From contig JBBRQN010000010.1 of NCBI GenBank assembly GCA_038226305.1, forward strand, positions 1 through 64,000: a stretch of DNA of 64,000 nucleotides. Reading direction: 5' to 3'. Position numbers and translations under genes: made by a program. The notes below the pieces were generated by a model that made no database searches, had not been told where the DNA came from, and saw only the letters and a list, made by a program, of their open reading frames with translations. The stretch is from JASLDZ01 sp038226305 (GTDB taxonomy: Bacteria; Pseudomonadota; Alphaproteobacteria; Caulobacterales; Caulobacteraceae). Positions 38,607 through 47,749 of the stretch are shown piece after piece. The stretch's first letter is position 1. The number at the start of each line of letters is the position of its first letter.

Positions 38607-40421
38607 TCACGCCTGCCAGCCGCAGCGCTCGCCCTTGGTCTGCACGGTGAGCCAGCGATCCAGGGGGGCGAAGTAGTCGGCGATGGCGGTGGCGTCGATG
38701 TCGCGCTCGCCGGTGAAGGCTTCGAGCGCATCGGGCCAGGGCTGCGACTGGCCCATCGCCAGCATCTTCTCGAACTTGGCGCCCACGGCCTTGTTTCCGT
38801 AGACGGAGCACCGGTTCAACGGGCCCGTCCACCCCGCCTGCTTGCAGGCCGAGCGGTAGAACTGGAACTCGTAGATGCGGGCCAGGAAGTAGCGCATGTA
38901 GGGCGTGTTGCCGGGGATGTGCTGCTTGGCGCCGGGATCGAAAGCGTCCGCCGGGCGATCGCCGGGGGGTGTCATGCCCTGGTAGTGGCGCACGAGCTCC
39001 CACCATTTCGTATTCCAGTTCTCCGGCGTGGCCTCGCCTGAAAACACCTCCCACCGCCATTTGTCGACGAGGAGGCCGAACGGCAGGAACGCCACGGAGT
39101 CCATCGCCCGGCGCAGCAGGTAGGGAATGTCGGCGTCGGCCCCCGGCACGGAATCGATGATGCCCAGGCGCTTCAGATAGTCGGGGGTGAGCGAGTTCAA
39201 CCCGGCGAAGTCGCCGATCGCCTCGTGGAACCCGTCGTTGGCGCCGCCCCGGAACAGGGGCGACTGATCGGCGTAGGCGAGGTCGTAGTACAGGTGGCCT
39301 AGCTCGTGGTGAGCCGTGAAGAAGTCGTCCGCGTTGGTGCGCAGGCAGGCCTTGATCCGCACGTCTTTGGGCCCCTGCACCGTCCAGGCGGAGGCGTGGC
39401 AGACCACATCGCGGTCTCGCGGGCGCGACAGCTGCGAGCGCGTCCAGAAGGTGTCGGGCAGGGCCTGCAGACCGATGGAGGTGTAGAAGCCCTCGCCGGT
39501 CTTCGTCAGCTTCACCGCGTCGTAGTTCTGCGCCTTCAGCCGCTCGTCGAGATCATAGCCCAGGCCCGGGCCGTTCGCCGGGGCGACGATGTCGTAGATG
39601 TTCCCCCACTCCTGGCCCCACATGTTGCCCGTGAGGTCGGCGCGGATCGGCCCGGTGCGAGGCTGCACGGCGTCGCCGTATTTGGCGTTGAGCCGGGCGC
39701 GAACGTAGCAGTGCAGCTTGGTGTAGAAGGGCGCCACTTGGCCCCACAGGGCGTCAACCTTCGTCGCGAAGGCGTCGGGGCTCATGTCGTAGCCGGAGCG
39801 CCAGAGGGCACCGGCGTCCTTATAGCCCAGCGCCCGGGAACCCTCGTTGGCCAGCACCACCTCGCGGGCGTAGTCCTTGGCCATCGGCGGCGAGATCTTC
39901 CGCCAGCCTTCCCAGATGGCCTTGGTTTCGGCGGGATCGCGGGAGGAGCGCAGCACGTCCTCCATGTCCTCCAGGTTCAGCACCTTGCCTTTCCAGGTGA
40001 ACTTGCCGGTGGAGTAGAGCGTCTGGTTGCGGCCGCCGATGGCCGACAACTCTTCCGCCGCCCCCGGACGGTCGGGCGCGGGCAGGTTCACGCCGCGCGA
40101 CAGGATGGAGAGCTTGCGCCGGGTGACGGGATCGACGCTCACATGGTCGAAGCGGTGCGCGGCCTTGGCGTATTTCACCGCTTGGGCGTTGGCCTCGCCA
40201 CCGGCCTTTGCCGCGGTCGTCGTGGTGTCGATGTTGATGTAGGTCGCCTGCACCCAGCTGATCGGCGAAACGGTGCGGCGCATGGCGTCCATGTCCGTCT
40301 CGGCCTGCGCCACGAAGGCCTTGGCTTCGGCGGCCGTCGGCTTGCCTGCGGGGGCTGGCTTCGGCGCCGCCCCCATGAGCGCGACGGCGGAGACGGAGAG
40401 CACGGCGGCGCGGCGGATCAT
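38607..40421 (-). CDS. M2-family peptidyl-dipeptidase (ACE-like)
   Basis: A 604-residue exported zinc peptidase. After a signal peptide (MIRRAAVLSVSAVALMGAAP), the family fold includes LYSTGKFTWKGKVLN. The zinc site is H372-E373-x-x-H376 (TAHHELGHLYYDLAY) with Glu400 (NDGFHEAIGD) as the third ligand. Length and motifs fit bacterial angiotensin-converting-enzyme homologues, which remove C-terminal dipeptides from peptides in the periplasm. It stands alone. The physiological substrate is unknown. Confidence 0.93.
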   Translation of the reverse strand: MIRRAAVLSVSAVALMGAAPKPAPAGKPTAAEAKAFVAQAETDMDAMRRTVSPISWVQATYINIDTTTTAAKAGGEANAQAVKYAKAAHRFDHVSVDPVTRRKLSILSRGVNLPAPDRPGAAEELSAIGGRNQTLYSTGKFTWKGKVLNLEDMEDVLRSSRDPAETKAIWEGWRKISPPMAKDYAREVVLANEGSRALGYKDAGALWRSGYDMSPDAFATKVDALWGQVAPFYTKLHCYVRARLNAKYGDAVQPRTGPIRADLTGNMWGQEWGNIYDIVAPANGPGLGYDLDERLKAQNYDAVKLTKTGEGFYTSIGLQALPDTFWTRSQLSRPRDRDVVCHASAWTVQGPKDVRIKACLRTNADDFFTAHHELGHLYYDLAYADQSPLFRGGANDGFHEAIGDFAGLNSLTPDYLKRLGIIDSVPGADADIPYLLRRAMDSVAFLPFGLLVDKWRWEVFSGEATPENWNTKWWELVRHYQGMTPPGDRPADAFDPGAKQHIPGNTPYMRYFLARIYEFQFYRSACKQAGWTGPLNRCSVYGNKAVGAKFEKMLAMGQSQPWPDALEAFTGERDIDATAIADYFAPLDRWLTVQTKGERCGWQA

Positions 40422-40481
40422 CGGCGGTATCCTGCAACAACTGGCGGGATGGGAGCCGGATGGAGGCGCCCGGTCAAGCCA

Positions 40482-41357
40482 TCAGCGGCGCAGGCACCAG
40501 GCCAGATCATCGGAGCGCACGACCTGGGCATTCCCGGCGATGCTGCGCGAGCGGCGCGCAACATACCGGCCGGGGTTCACGGCGCGCCACTTGAGGGGGC
40601 TGGGCAGGATGGCCGCAAGCCGCGCCGACTGCTGGGCCGTGAGCCGGTCGGCATCCTCGTGGAAATACTGCCGGGCGGCGGCTTGGGCGCCATAGAGGCC
40701 GGGGCCCCACTCCACCACGTTGAGGTAGGTCTCCAGGATGCGGCGCTTGCCCCAGATCTTTTCGATCAGGACGGTGTAGCCCGCTTCCAATCCCTTTCGC
40801 ACGTAGTCGCGCGAGGGCCACAGGAACACGTTCTTGGCGGTCTGCTGGCTGATGGTGGAGCCGCCCCGCACCTTGTTGGGCGAGCGGGCGTTGTGCTCGG
40901 CGGCGATGCGGATGGCCTCCCAGTCGAAGCCCTTGTGGTTGCAGAACCCGTCGTCCTCCGCCGCGATCACCGCGGTCTGCAGGCTGGGGGCGATGCGGTC
41001 GAGCGAGCGCCACTCCTTGATGATCGGCCGCCCCTGCGAGAACCGCTCCAGCATCAGGATCGTGACGGGCGGCGCGACGACCTTAGTGATCAGCACTGAG
41101 ACGGGCGGGAGGAGGACCAGGAACCCGAGGATCAGGAGGAGGGCGCGACCCCAGTGGATAGGGCGACGGGCGCGCGCGGCCGGAGGCGCTCTCTCAGCCC
41201 CACCCTCGTCCGCAATCCTCGCGCTTGAGCGGGTGCCAAAGTCTTGGTGCGCGGGGGGCTCGGAGGCGGCGGGGCCGGTCTGTTCCGCACCCTCGCCCGG
41301 CATGGGGACGGGCGGCAGCGGGGGCGCAGCGGCTTGCGGCTCGTCGGCGTCGGTCAT
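40482..41357 (-). CDS. mtgA: Monofunctional peptidoglycan glycosyltransferase MtgA
   Basis: A 291-residue GT51 enzyme. A Pro-rich cytosolic segment (about 65 residues) precedes one membrane helix (GRALLLILGFLVLLPPVSVLI). Motif 1 (AAEDDGFCNHKGFDW) contains the catalytic Glu; motif 2 is RGGSTISQQTAKNVFLW and motif 3 KRRILETYLNVVEWG. It polymerises lipid II into glycan strands and lacks a transpeptidase domain. The cytosolic extension is longer than in E. coli MtgA. Confidence 0.94.
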   Translation of the reverse strand: MTDADEPQAAAPPLPPVPMPGEGAEQTGPAASEPPAHQDFGTRSSARIADEGGAERAPPAARARRPIHWGRALLLILGFLVLLPPVSVLITKVVAPPVTILMLERFSQGRPIIKEWRSLDRIAPSLQTAVIAAEDDGFCNHKGFDWEAIRIAAEHNARSPNKVRGGSTISQQTAKNVFLWPSRDYVRKGLEAGYTVLIEKIWGKRRILETYLNVVEWGPGLYGAQAAARQYFHEDADRLTAQQSARLAAILPSPLKWRAVNPGRYVARRSRSIAGNAQVVRSDDLAWCLRR

Positions 41358-41425
41358 GAAGCTCCAGCCCCCAAGCTTGCCCGGAGGATGCTAGAGCGTT
41401 CATCTGGTGCTGCAACGAGGATCGC

Positions 41426-42097
41426 ATGGACGTTTCAGAAGCGGTGGCAAAGCGGTCTTCGGTGCGGGCCTTCCTGCCCGATCCCGTGTCGCTGGAAACC
41501 GTGCGCGCCCTTGTCGAGGGCGCGCGTCAGGCGCCTTCGGGGGGCAATCTCCAGCCGTGGCGCATCCATGCGCTCAGCGGGGACCGGCTGGCCGCCTTCC
41601 GGGCGCGGATCGCCGATCGCCTGCGCGAAAACCCGCGGGGCGAGGGGGCCGAGTATGCGGTCTACCCGGAGGCGCTGACCGAGCCCTATCGCAGCCGGCG
41701 CTTCCAGGTGGGCGAAGACCTGTATCGGTCGCTGGGCGTGGAGCGGGAGAACAAGCTCGGGCGCCTCGTTCAGTTCGCCCGCAACTTCGACTTCTTCGGC
41801 GCCCCGGTGGGGCTGTTCGTGACCGTGCATCGCTCGATGGGCCCGCCCCAGTGGTCCGACCTCGGCATGTATCTGCAGACCTTGATGCTGCTCGCCGTCG
41901 AGCAGGGGCTCGATACCTGCGCGCAGGAGGCCTGGTCCATGTGGCCCAAGTCCGTGGGCGAGTTCATCGGGCTGGATGCCGATCACATGCTGTTCTGCGG
42001 CGTGGCGCTCGGGCACCGCGACCCCCACCACCCCATCAACGGCTGGCGCGCCGCCCGCGACCCGCTGGAGGCCTTCGCCACCTTCGAGGGGTTCTAG
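41426..42097 (+). CDS. Nitroreductase family protein
   Basis: A 223-residue FMN-binding oxidoreductase. MDVSEAVAKRSSVRAFLPDPV and EGARQAPSGGNLQPWRI are the N-terminal FMN-binding motifs; DLGMYLQTLMLLAVEQGLDTCAQEAW and ALGHRD come later. Such proteins reduce nitro compounds or quinones with NAD(P)H. The physiological substrate is unknown. It overlaps the end of the WD40 gene by 4 bp (convergent). Confidence 0.9.
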   Translation: MDVSEAVAKRSSVRAFLPDPVSLETVRALVEGARQAPSGGNLQPWRIHALSGDRLAAFRARIADRLRENPRGEGAEYAVYPEALTEPYRSRRFQVGEDLYRSLGVERENKLGRLVQFARNFDFFGAPVGLFVTVHRSMGPPQWSDLGMYLQTLMLLAVEQGLDTCAQEAWSMWPKSVGEFIGLDADHMLFCGVALGHRDPHHPINGWRAARDPLEAFATFEGF

Positions 42098-43077
42098 GCC
42101 AGCGCCACCACGCCTGCGCCGCCGCCTTCGTCGCCCCAGGCGAGGCGGGTGCCATCCGTAGATGCCGCCAGGGCGCTGATTGCCGGTCCGGGCTCCGCCT
42201 TGGGATAGGTGAGGCCGTGGGCGTCGAGCTGCGCGGCCCAGACGCGGCCGTCGCTCAGGCCGGCGCACAGGCGCAGGGAGGCGTGGGCGGCCGCCACCCG
42301 CGTCACCCGCAGCTCCTCATCGTCCCGCGCCGCCTCCACGCCCACCTCGGCCGCCTCCTTGCCCATCGGGCCGCTGGCGCCGTTGAAGGGCCACACCACC
42401 GCCCCCTGCGCTCCGCTCGTGGCCATCAGCGCGCCCTTGCCGAGGAAGGCGAGGCTGCGAACCTTGGCGGGGTAGCCCGACATGCGCATGTCCTTCCCGT
42501 CCGCCAGGCGCCAGGCGTGCAGCTCGTTCTCCTGCGTCGCGGTGACCAGGAACTTGCCGTCGGGGCTGAACCGCACCGCCACGTGGCTGCCCGCCCACTT
42601 CAGCATCTGGGGCACCTGCTCGGAAACCCGCGCATAGATCAGCGCCGCCCCGCCATAGGTTGCGGCCGCCAGCCGGCGCCCCTTGGGCTCGAACGCGAGG
42701 CCCGCGCAGGCCCGCTCCAGCCCGAAGCTCCGGGCGAAGGCCTCGTCCGCGGTGTCGCGCACATGAACCTCGCGGCCGGTGGCGAAGGCGATCAGGCCGC
42801 TGGCGGGGGCGGCCACCACGCTGTCGATCCACTTGCCGGGAAGCTCGGCCACCGTCTCGTGATGGGTGGGTCGCGACCACACCACCCGCCCGTCGTCGCT
42901 CGTGGTGACCACGCCGGAGCCGCTCGGGTGGGCGCAGGCGGCGAGGGCGGAGTGCTCATGCGCCTGCACCGGCGGCGACCCCTCGAAATGCACCCGCCCA
43001 TCAGCGGTGACGAAGACCGCACCCTCTGCGGTAAACAGGGCGGCGAGAACGTGGGCATCGAGGGAGAGGGTGGTCAT
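42094..43077 (-). CDS. WD40-repeat protein
   Basis: A 327-residue beta-propeller protein without a signal peptide. Repeat-like segments are GSGVVTTSDDGRVVWS, SGLIAFATGREVHVRD, KFLVTATQENELHAW and ALMATSGAQGAVVWPF; they suggest seven short blades. No catalytic domain is attached. It is probably a cytosolic protein scaffold; nothing more specific can be said. A WD40 protein of this type is common in Caulobacterales. Confidence 0.8.
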   Translation of the reverse strand: MTTLSLDAHVLAALFTAEGAVFVTADGRVHFEGSPPVQAHEHSALAACAHPSGSGVVTTSDDGRVVWSRPTHHETVAELPGKWIDSVVAAPASGLIAFATGREVHVRDTADEAFARSFGLERACAGLAFEPKGRRLAAATYGGAALIYARVSEQVPQMLKWAGSHVAVRFSPDGKFLVTATQENELHAWRLADGKDMRMSGYPAKVRSLAFLGKGALMATSGAQGAVVWPFNGASGPMGKEAAEVGVEAARDDEELRVTRVAAAHASLRLCAGLSDGRVWAAQLDAHGLTYPKAEPGPAISALAASTDGTRLAWGDEGGGAGVVALA

Positions 43078-43144
43078 GGTCGGGCGTCTAGCACGGAGGC
43101 GAGATTAGGTCGGACTTAAGCGCCCGCGGGTAAGGGACGGGGCG

Positions 43145-44386
43145 ATGTTCCGCATTCTGCAGCGCTTCGAATTGGCCCTGACCCCGGCGCTCGCCCGCAA
43201 GGCGGCGGTGGCGCTGGTGGTGGCCTATGGGGCGGCGCTGGTCTTGTGGCTGGTCACTGCGCCGGGTGGCGTGCGGCCCGACGGCTCGCCGGTGGGATCG
43301 GATTTCGTGCTGTTCCACGCCGCGGGCCGCCTCGCCCTGCGTGGCGCGCTGGCCTCCGCCTACGACGGGGCGGCGATCTCGGCGGTTGAGCAGGCGGCGG
43401 TGCCGGGGGAGAGCCTCGTCTACCTGTGGCGCTATCCGCCGCCCCTGGCGCTCCTGCTGCTGCCGCTCGGCGCGCTGCCATACTTCGTGGCCTACGCCCT
43501 GTGGAGCTGCGCCGGGCTGGCGGCCTTCGTGGGCGGGGTGCGGCGGCTTCTGCGGGGGCGCGACGGGCTGCTGCTGGCGCTGGGGGCGCCCGCCACCTTC
43601 GTCTGCATCCTGCACGGGCAGACCGCGTTTCTCACCGCCGCCGCCTTCGCCTGGGGGCTGGCGCTGCTGGAGCGGAGGCCAATGCTGGCAGGGGCGATCT
43701 TCAGCCTTCTGGTGTGCAAGCCGCACTTCGCCGTGCTGGTCCCCGTGCTGCTGCTGGTCGGGGGGCGATATCGTGCGCTGGGCGGCTTCCTCGGGGGTGC
43801 GGCGGCGCTGTGCGGAGCGTCCCTCGTGGCGTTCGGCTGGGCGCCTTGGGCGGAGTTCCTACGCACGGGCCCGCAGATGCAGGCCTTTCTCGCACAGGGA
43901 GGCATCTCCTGGGCGAAGGTGCCGAGCGTGTTCATCTTCGCCATGAGCCTGCACGCCCCGCAGGCCCTCGCCCTCGCCCTGCAGGGGGCCGCGTCGCTTG
44001 CGGTGCTGGCGACGGCGGTGTTGGTGTGGCGACACGGGGAGGGCTTCATGCCCCTCAAGGGAGCGGTGGCGGTGACCGCCGCCCTTCTGATCAGCCCCTA
44101 TGTGGTGGACTATGACCTGACGCTTCTGGTCGTCGCTGCGGCGCTGCTCATCGGCTCCGGCACCGCGGTGAGGCCGGGGGTTCGCACCGCCCTCCTCTGT
44201 GCCTTCGCGACTCCCGTCGTGGCTCCCGCCCTCATGACGCTGACCGGCGTGCAGCTTGGGGCGGCGCCCCTTCTGGCCCTCTTCGCGGTGCTCGGGGGCG
44301 CCTACTGGAGCGAGGCGAGGCTGTCTGCTGGGTCGGCCACAGGGTCGGGCGGACCGGCGAGGTTCACCACCCGCTGGGTCGGATAG
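43145..44386 (+). CDS. GT87-type (DUF2029) membrane glycosyltransferase
   Basis: A 413-residue polytopic protein with about ten hydrophobic segments. GSDFVLFHAAGRLALRGALASAYD and YLWRYPPPLALLLLPLG match the first loop of GT87 mannosyltransferases, where an Asp is catalytic, and LVCKPHFAVLVPVLLL is the typical internal motif. Members use polyprenyl-phosphate sugars. Substrate and acceptor are unknown. Its last 85 bp overlap the frameshifted mscS gene on the other strand. Confidence 0.82.
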   Translation: MFRILQRFELALTPALARKAAVALVVAYGAALVLWLVTAPGGVRPDGSPVGSDFVLFHAAGRLALRGALASAYDGAAISAVEQAAVPGESLVYLWRYPPPLALLLLPLGALPYFVAYALWSCAGLAAFVGGVRRLLRGRDGLLLALGAPATFVCILHGQTAFLTAAAFAWGLALLERRPMLAGAIFSLLVCKPHFAVLVPVLLLVGGRYRALGGFLGGAAALCGASLVAFGWAPWAEFLRTGPQMQAFLAQGGISWAKVPSVFIFAMSLHAPQALALALQGAASLAVLATAVLVWRHGEGFMPLKGAVAVTAALLISPYVVDYDLTLLVVAAALLIGSGTAVRPGVRTALLCAFATPVVAPALMTLTGVQLGAAPLLALFAVLGGAYWSEARLSAGSATGSGGPARFTTRWVG

Positions 44387-45248
44387 TACAGCGAGCCGCC
44401 GGCCGCCTGCACCGCCTCGTAGACCAGGCGCGACAGGTCGAAGCGCATGTCCCAGTAGTCCTTCACCAGCGCCCAGGCGCGCACGGTGATGGTGATCTTC
44501 TCCGCCGTGTATTCGGTGACGCGCGACATGGGGGCGGGGTCGTTCAGCACCCGCGGGTCGGCCAGCAGCACGGCCAGCGCCGCCTTCGCCGCCGCCTCGG
44601 CCGGGGCTGTGGGGGGGAGGGCGAAGGTCATCTCCACCCGGCGGTGCGGGATGTCGGTGTAGTTGGTGGCCACGTCACCGAAGGCCTTGCTGTTGGGCAC
44701 CGTGAGCTTCAGCCCGTCCACATCCGACAGTTCGGTGTTGAACAGGTCGAGCTTGCGCACCGTGCCGAGCTTGCCCGCGATGTTGACGAGGTCGCCCACG
44801 CGGTAGGGCCGGAAGATCAGGATCATCACCCCCGCCGCCACGTTCGACAGGGCCCCCTGCAGCGCCAGGCCGATGGCCAGCGACGCCGCCCCAGGATCGT
44901 GATGATCGAGGTGGTCTCCACCCCCAGCCGCCGCAGGATGGCGACGATGGTGATGATCATGATGGCGTAGCGCGTCACCGACCCTGCGAAGTCCTGCAGG
45001 GTCTGGTCGTGGGCGGTGCGGGGCAGCTTGCCCAGGCCCTCGCACACCAGCCGCGAGGCCCACTTGGCCACCCACAGCCCGGCGACGAAGATCAGGAGCG
45101 CCACGACGATGTTCACCGCCAGGTCGCCCAGCACGTTGCCCGCCTTGGTGATCGCCACCGTCTCGCCCGTCACCACGCCTCGAAGGCCCGCGGGGAGGGA
45201 GGCGAGCGACAGCTTCGCGGGCGCGGCGGCGGGGAGATCGATCAACAT
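44302..45248 (-). pseudogene. MscS-type mechanosensitive channel, interrupted by a one-base frameshift
   Basis: The N-terminal part (MLIDLPAAAPAKLSL, about three helices, ending VETTSIITILG) and the C-terminal part (ASLAIGLALQGALSNVAAGVMILIF, then the beta domain) lie in different frames. The join falls in a run of four C at 44889-44892 (four G on the coding strand); five would restore LGAASLAIGLA exactly. The pore helix is otherwise intact (GALSNVAAGVMI). It may be a sequencing error or a recent loss. The start could also be ATG at 45308. Confidence 0.8.
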
Positions 45249-45280
45249 GCGGGGTGAAACGTCCGTGGGCGGGAGTTCGA

Positions 45281-45302
45281 CCCATCGTACACGGACGATG
45301 GG
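45281..45302. repeat. Perfect 8-bp inverted repeat between mscS and the UVR gene
   Basis: CCCATCGT and ACGATGGG flank a 6-base loop. It is downstream of the UVR gene and upstream of mscS on the minus strand. There is no T-run, so it is a weak terminator candidate; it could be an operator for mscS. Confidence 0.45.
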
Positions 45303-45336
45303 CGACAATGGGGCGTGGTGGTCGGAGCCTGTCCCA

Positions 45337-45621
45337 TCAGCGCCTGTGCTTCGGGCGTTTGTGCCCTGAAGTCATGGGATCGGGCCTGGCGGGAGGCCTC
45401 CAGTCGGCGGGCGGAATCATCTTCTGATCGCTGGTTCCAAGGCCCATGCGGCCGGGCTCCTGCCGGGTCAGGCGGGAGGTGTCGAGGGGTTGATCCGCAT
45501 CCGGCGCATCTGCACCCTGCAGCAGGCTGAGGCGATCCCGCAGGCGGGCGGCCTCCTCGAAGTCCATGTCGGCGGCGGCCTGCTCCATCTTCAGGCGCAG
45601 GGTCTCGAGGGTGTCCGTCAT
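45337..45621 (-). CDS. Small UvrB/UvrC-motif protein
   Basis: A 94-residue protein. The N-terminal 40 residues form a UVR motif (LKMEQAAADMDFEEAARLRDRL), the coiled hairpin by which UvrB contacts UvrC. The rest is a basic, Pro-rich tail (GTSDQKMIPPADW and a Lys/Arg end) with no recognised fold. The ATG overlaps the DNA ligase stop codon (ATGA), so the two are translated together. It may bind a Uvr protein or dimerise; this is inference. Confidence 0.78.
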   Translation of the reverse strand: MTDTLETLRLKMEQAAADMDFEEAARLRDRLSLLQGADAPDADQPLDTSRLTRQEPGRMGLGTSDQKMIPPADWRPPARPDPMTSGHKRPKHRR

Positions 45622-47246
45622 GGTGCCCGCCCCGCCTCGATGGCGTCGAGCATGCGCTCCAGCAGGCCGATCTCGTCGGCCTCGCCAGGGGGCTTGTCCC
45701 AGCGGATGCGGTGGATGCGGGGAAAGCGCATGGCCACGCCCGACTTGTGGCGCGTGGAGCGCTGCAACCCCTCGAACGCCACCTCCAGAACAAGGCCGAA
45801 GCCGCGATCCGCGCGAACCGACCGCACCGGGCCGAACCGCTCGACGGTGTTGTCGCGCACGAACTTGTCGAGCTTCACCAGCTCCTCGTCGGTGAAGCCG
45901 AAGTAGGCCTTGCCCACCGGCGTCAGCGCCCCCTCCTTCCACACCCCGAAGGTGTAGTCGGAATAGAAGCTGGAGCGTTTTCCGTGCCCGCGCTGGGCGT
46001 ACATCATCACCGCGTCCACCAGAAACGGATCGCGCTTCCACTTGAACCAGGGGCCCTTGGGGCGGCCGCTTTCGTAGGGGCTGTCCCACCGCTTCAGCAT
46101 CAGCCCCTCGGCGGCCTGGGCGTCGCCTTCCGGCGGGTTGGCGCGCACCTGCGCCAGTGCCTCCCAGCTTTCGACGGGCACCAGCGGCGACAGGTCCAGC
46201 CGCTCGCCCCCGTGGGCCGCCACGAACGCTTCCAGCCGGGCGCGGCGTTCGCGCAACGGGAGGGAGCGAACGTCCTCCCCGTTCTCGCTCAAGAGGTCGT
46301 AGGCCCGGATTGCCGCCGGGAACGCCGCCATCGTCTTGGCATCGACGGTCTTGCGGTTCAGCCGCTGCTGCAGGTCGCCGAACGACGCGACGCGGTGGTG
46401 GCGAAGCACCAGGAGCTCCCCGTCGATGGCTCCCTCGAAGGTGAGCGCGCCCATCAGATCAGGGAAGGCACCGGAGATCTCATCGCCGGTGCGGGAGTAG
46501 AGGCGGTTCACCCCGCCCTCGCGCACGGCCTGCACGCGGATGCCGTCCCACTTCCATTCGGCGTAGTAGTCGGTGGCGGCGTAGCGGGCGAAATCGACGG
46601 CCTCGTCGATGGGCTGGGCCAGCATCACGGGGCGGAAGCGGCCGGGGGCGTTCGGGTTGGGGCGCTCCGCCCGCCCTTCCAGCCAGGCGAACAGCTCGGC
46701 GTAGGGGGGCTCCAGCGCGTGCCACACCTCGTCGATCTCCGACGCCGTGACGGTGTGTCCGTAGAGGCCGGCGAGGTCGGCGCAGGCCTGTTTCGCCAAT
46801 CGGGCCGACAGCCCCACCCGCAGCGCGCCGGTGAGAAGCTTCAGGAGCGCCCACCGCCCGTCGGCGTCGCAGGCGTCTAGCCAACCTTCCAGAAGCGCGG
46901 GCGATGCGGCGCGGTGGCTGGCGCGGAGCGCATCCACCACTTCTGAAAGGTCGGGCTCGCGGTTGGCACCGGGCCGTTCGGGCCAGATCAGCGCCACGGT
47001 GTCGGCGAGGTCGCCCACGAAGTCGTAGGACCAGCCGAGGAGCACGGGGTCGACCCGCTGCTCCACGAGCTTTCGGATCATCGCGGGCTTCAGGGCGTGG
47101 AAGCTCAGGCTGCCCGTCAGCGCCGCCAGCGCCCAGCCGCGCTCTGGGTCTGGGGCGGTGTTCAGGTAGTCGCGCACCAGCCGCAGCTTGGCGTTGCGCG
47201 ATCCGGTGAGCTGAACCCGGTCCAGAAGGGTGGCGAAGGCGCGCAT
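45618..47246 (-). CDS. ATP-dependent DNA ligase
   Basis: A 542-residue ligase with an N-terminal DNA-binding domain (MRAFATLLDRVQLTGSRNAKL), a nucleotidyltransferase domain with the AMP-accepting Lys232 (YAEWKWDGIRVQAV), GELLVLRHH (motif III region), EGLMLKRWDSPYESGR and WFKWKRDPFLVD (motifs IV-V), and an OB fold. It is an accessory repair ligase alongside the NAD-dependent LigA expected elsewhere. Relatives often neighbour an exonuclease and a helicase; here the partner is the UVR-motif gene. Confidence 0.93.
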   Translation of the reverse strand: MRAFATLLDRVQLTGSRNAKLRLVRDYLNTAPDPERGWALAALTGSLSFHALKPAMIRKLVEQRVDPVLLGWSYDFVGDLADTVALIWPERPGANREPDLSEVVDALRASHRAASPALLEGWLDACDADGRWALLKLLTGALRVGLSARLAKQACADLAGLYGHTVTASEIDEVWHALEPPYAELFAWLEGRAERPNPNAPGRFRPVMLAQPIDEAVDFARYAATDYYAEWKWDGIRVQAVREGGVNRLYSRTGDEISGAFPDLMGALTFEGAIDGELLVLRHHRVASFGDLQQRLNRKTVDAKTMAAFPAAIRAYDLLSENGEDVRSLPLRERRARLEAFVAAHGGERLDLSPLVPVESWEALAQVRANPPEGDAQAAEGLMLKRWDSPYESGRPKGPWFKWKRDPFLVDAVMMYAQRGHGKRSSFYSDYTFGVWKEGALTPVGKAYFGFTDEELVKLDKFVRDNTVERFGPVRSVRADRGFGLVLEVAFEGLQRSTRHKSGVAMRFPRIHRIRWDKPPGEADEIGLLERMLDAIEAGRAP

Positions 47247-47428
47247 GGATCAGCTCAACGTGGGGCAGGGGCGAAGGGTTCGGAAGGGGTGCAGGGGCTG
47301 GCGGGTGTCGCGACGGGCATGGGTGGGAGGATGCGCCCACCAAAAAGGGGCGGGGCGGCCAGCCGTACGCGAAGCTTTGCCATTGGCAGGCAATGGGATC
47401 ATCCTGTGCAGGCAAGCCGCGGGGATTC

Positions 47429-47749
47429 ATGAGCACAGCAGCAGTCATCGCGGCAGCGGCTGACGACCGCGGTCGTCGTCGGGTGGTGGAGGAGTTCCGG
47501 CAGAACGGGGCGACATCCGCCGCCACCGCGATGCCCTTTCACCCCATCGGTCGCCACAGCCAAAGAGCCTTCGATCGGTTCGTGAGCGATCACGTGATCG
47601 TCGCGCTCCCCGGCGGGCACTATTGGCTGGACGAGGCGACCCTGGTGCAATCGACCGCCCAGCGGAGGCAGCGTGCGCTGGGCTTCGTCTTGGTGGCGGC
47701 GATCGTGTTGCTGATCGTCCTTGCGGCGGTGGTGCTGCTCCCGCGCTGA
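47429..47749 (+). CDS. Hypothetical tail-anchored small protein
   Basis: A 106-residue protein with a soluble N-terminal part (EEFRQNGATSAATAMPFHPIG, VSDHVIVALPGGHYWLDEATLV) and a single C-terminal helix (ALGFVLVAAIVLLIVLAAVVLL) next to Arg. GGGGATTC precedes the ATG as a ribosome site. No family was recognised. An upstream GTG or ATG (47393) gives 12 more residues without support. Confidence 0.65.
   Translation: MSTAAVIAAAADDRGRRRVVEEFRQNGATSAATAMPFHPIGRHSQRAFDRFVSDHVIVALPGGHYWLDEATLVQSTAQRRQRALGFVLVAAIVLLIVLAAVVLLPR

Noticed and set aside
44302..44386. 85-bp convergent overlap of the GT87 gene and mscS as an error
   Set aside because: Both C-termini look natural and convergent overlaps are common in this compact sequence; the frameshift is elsewhere.
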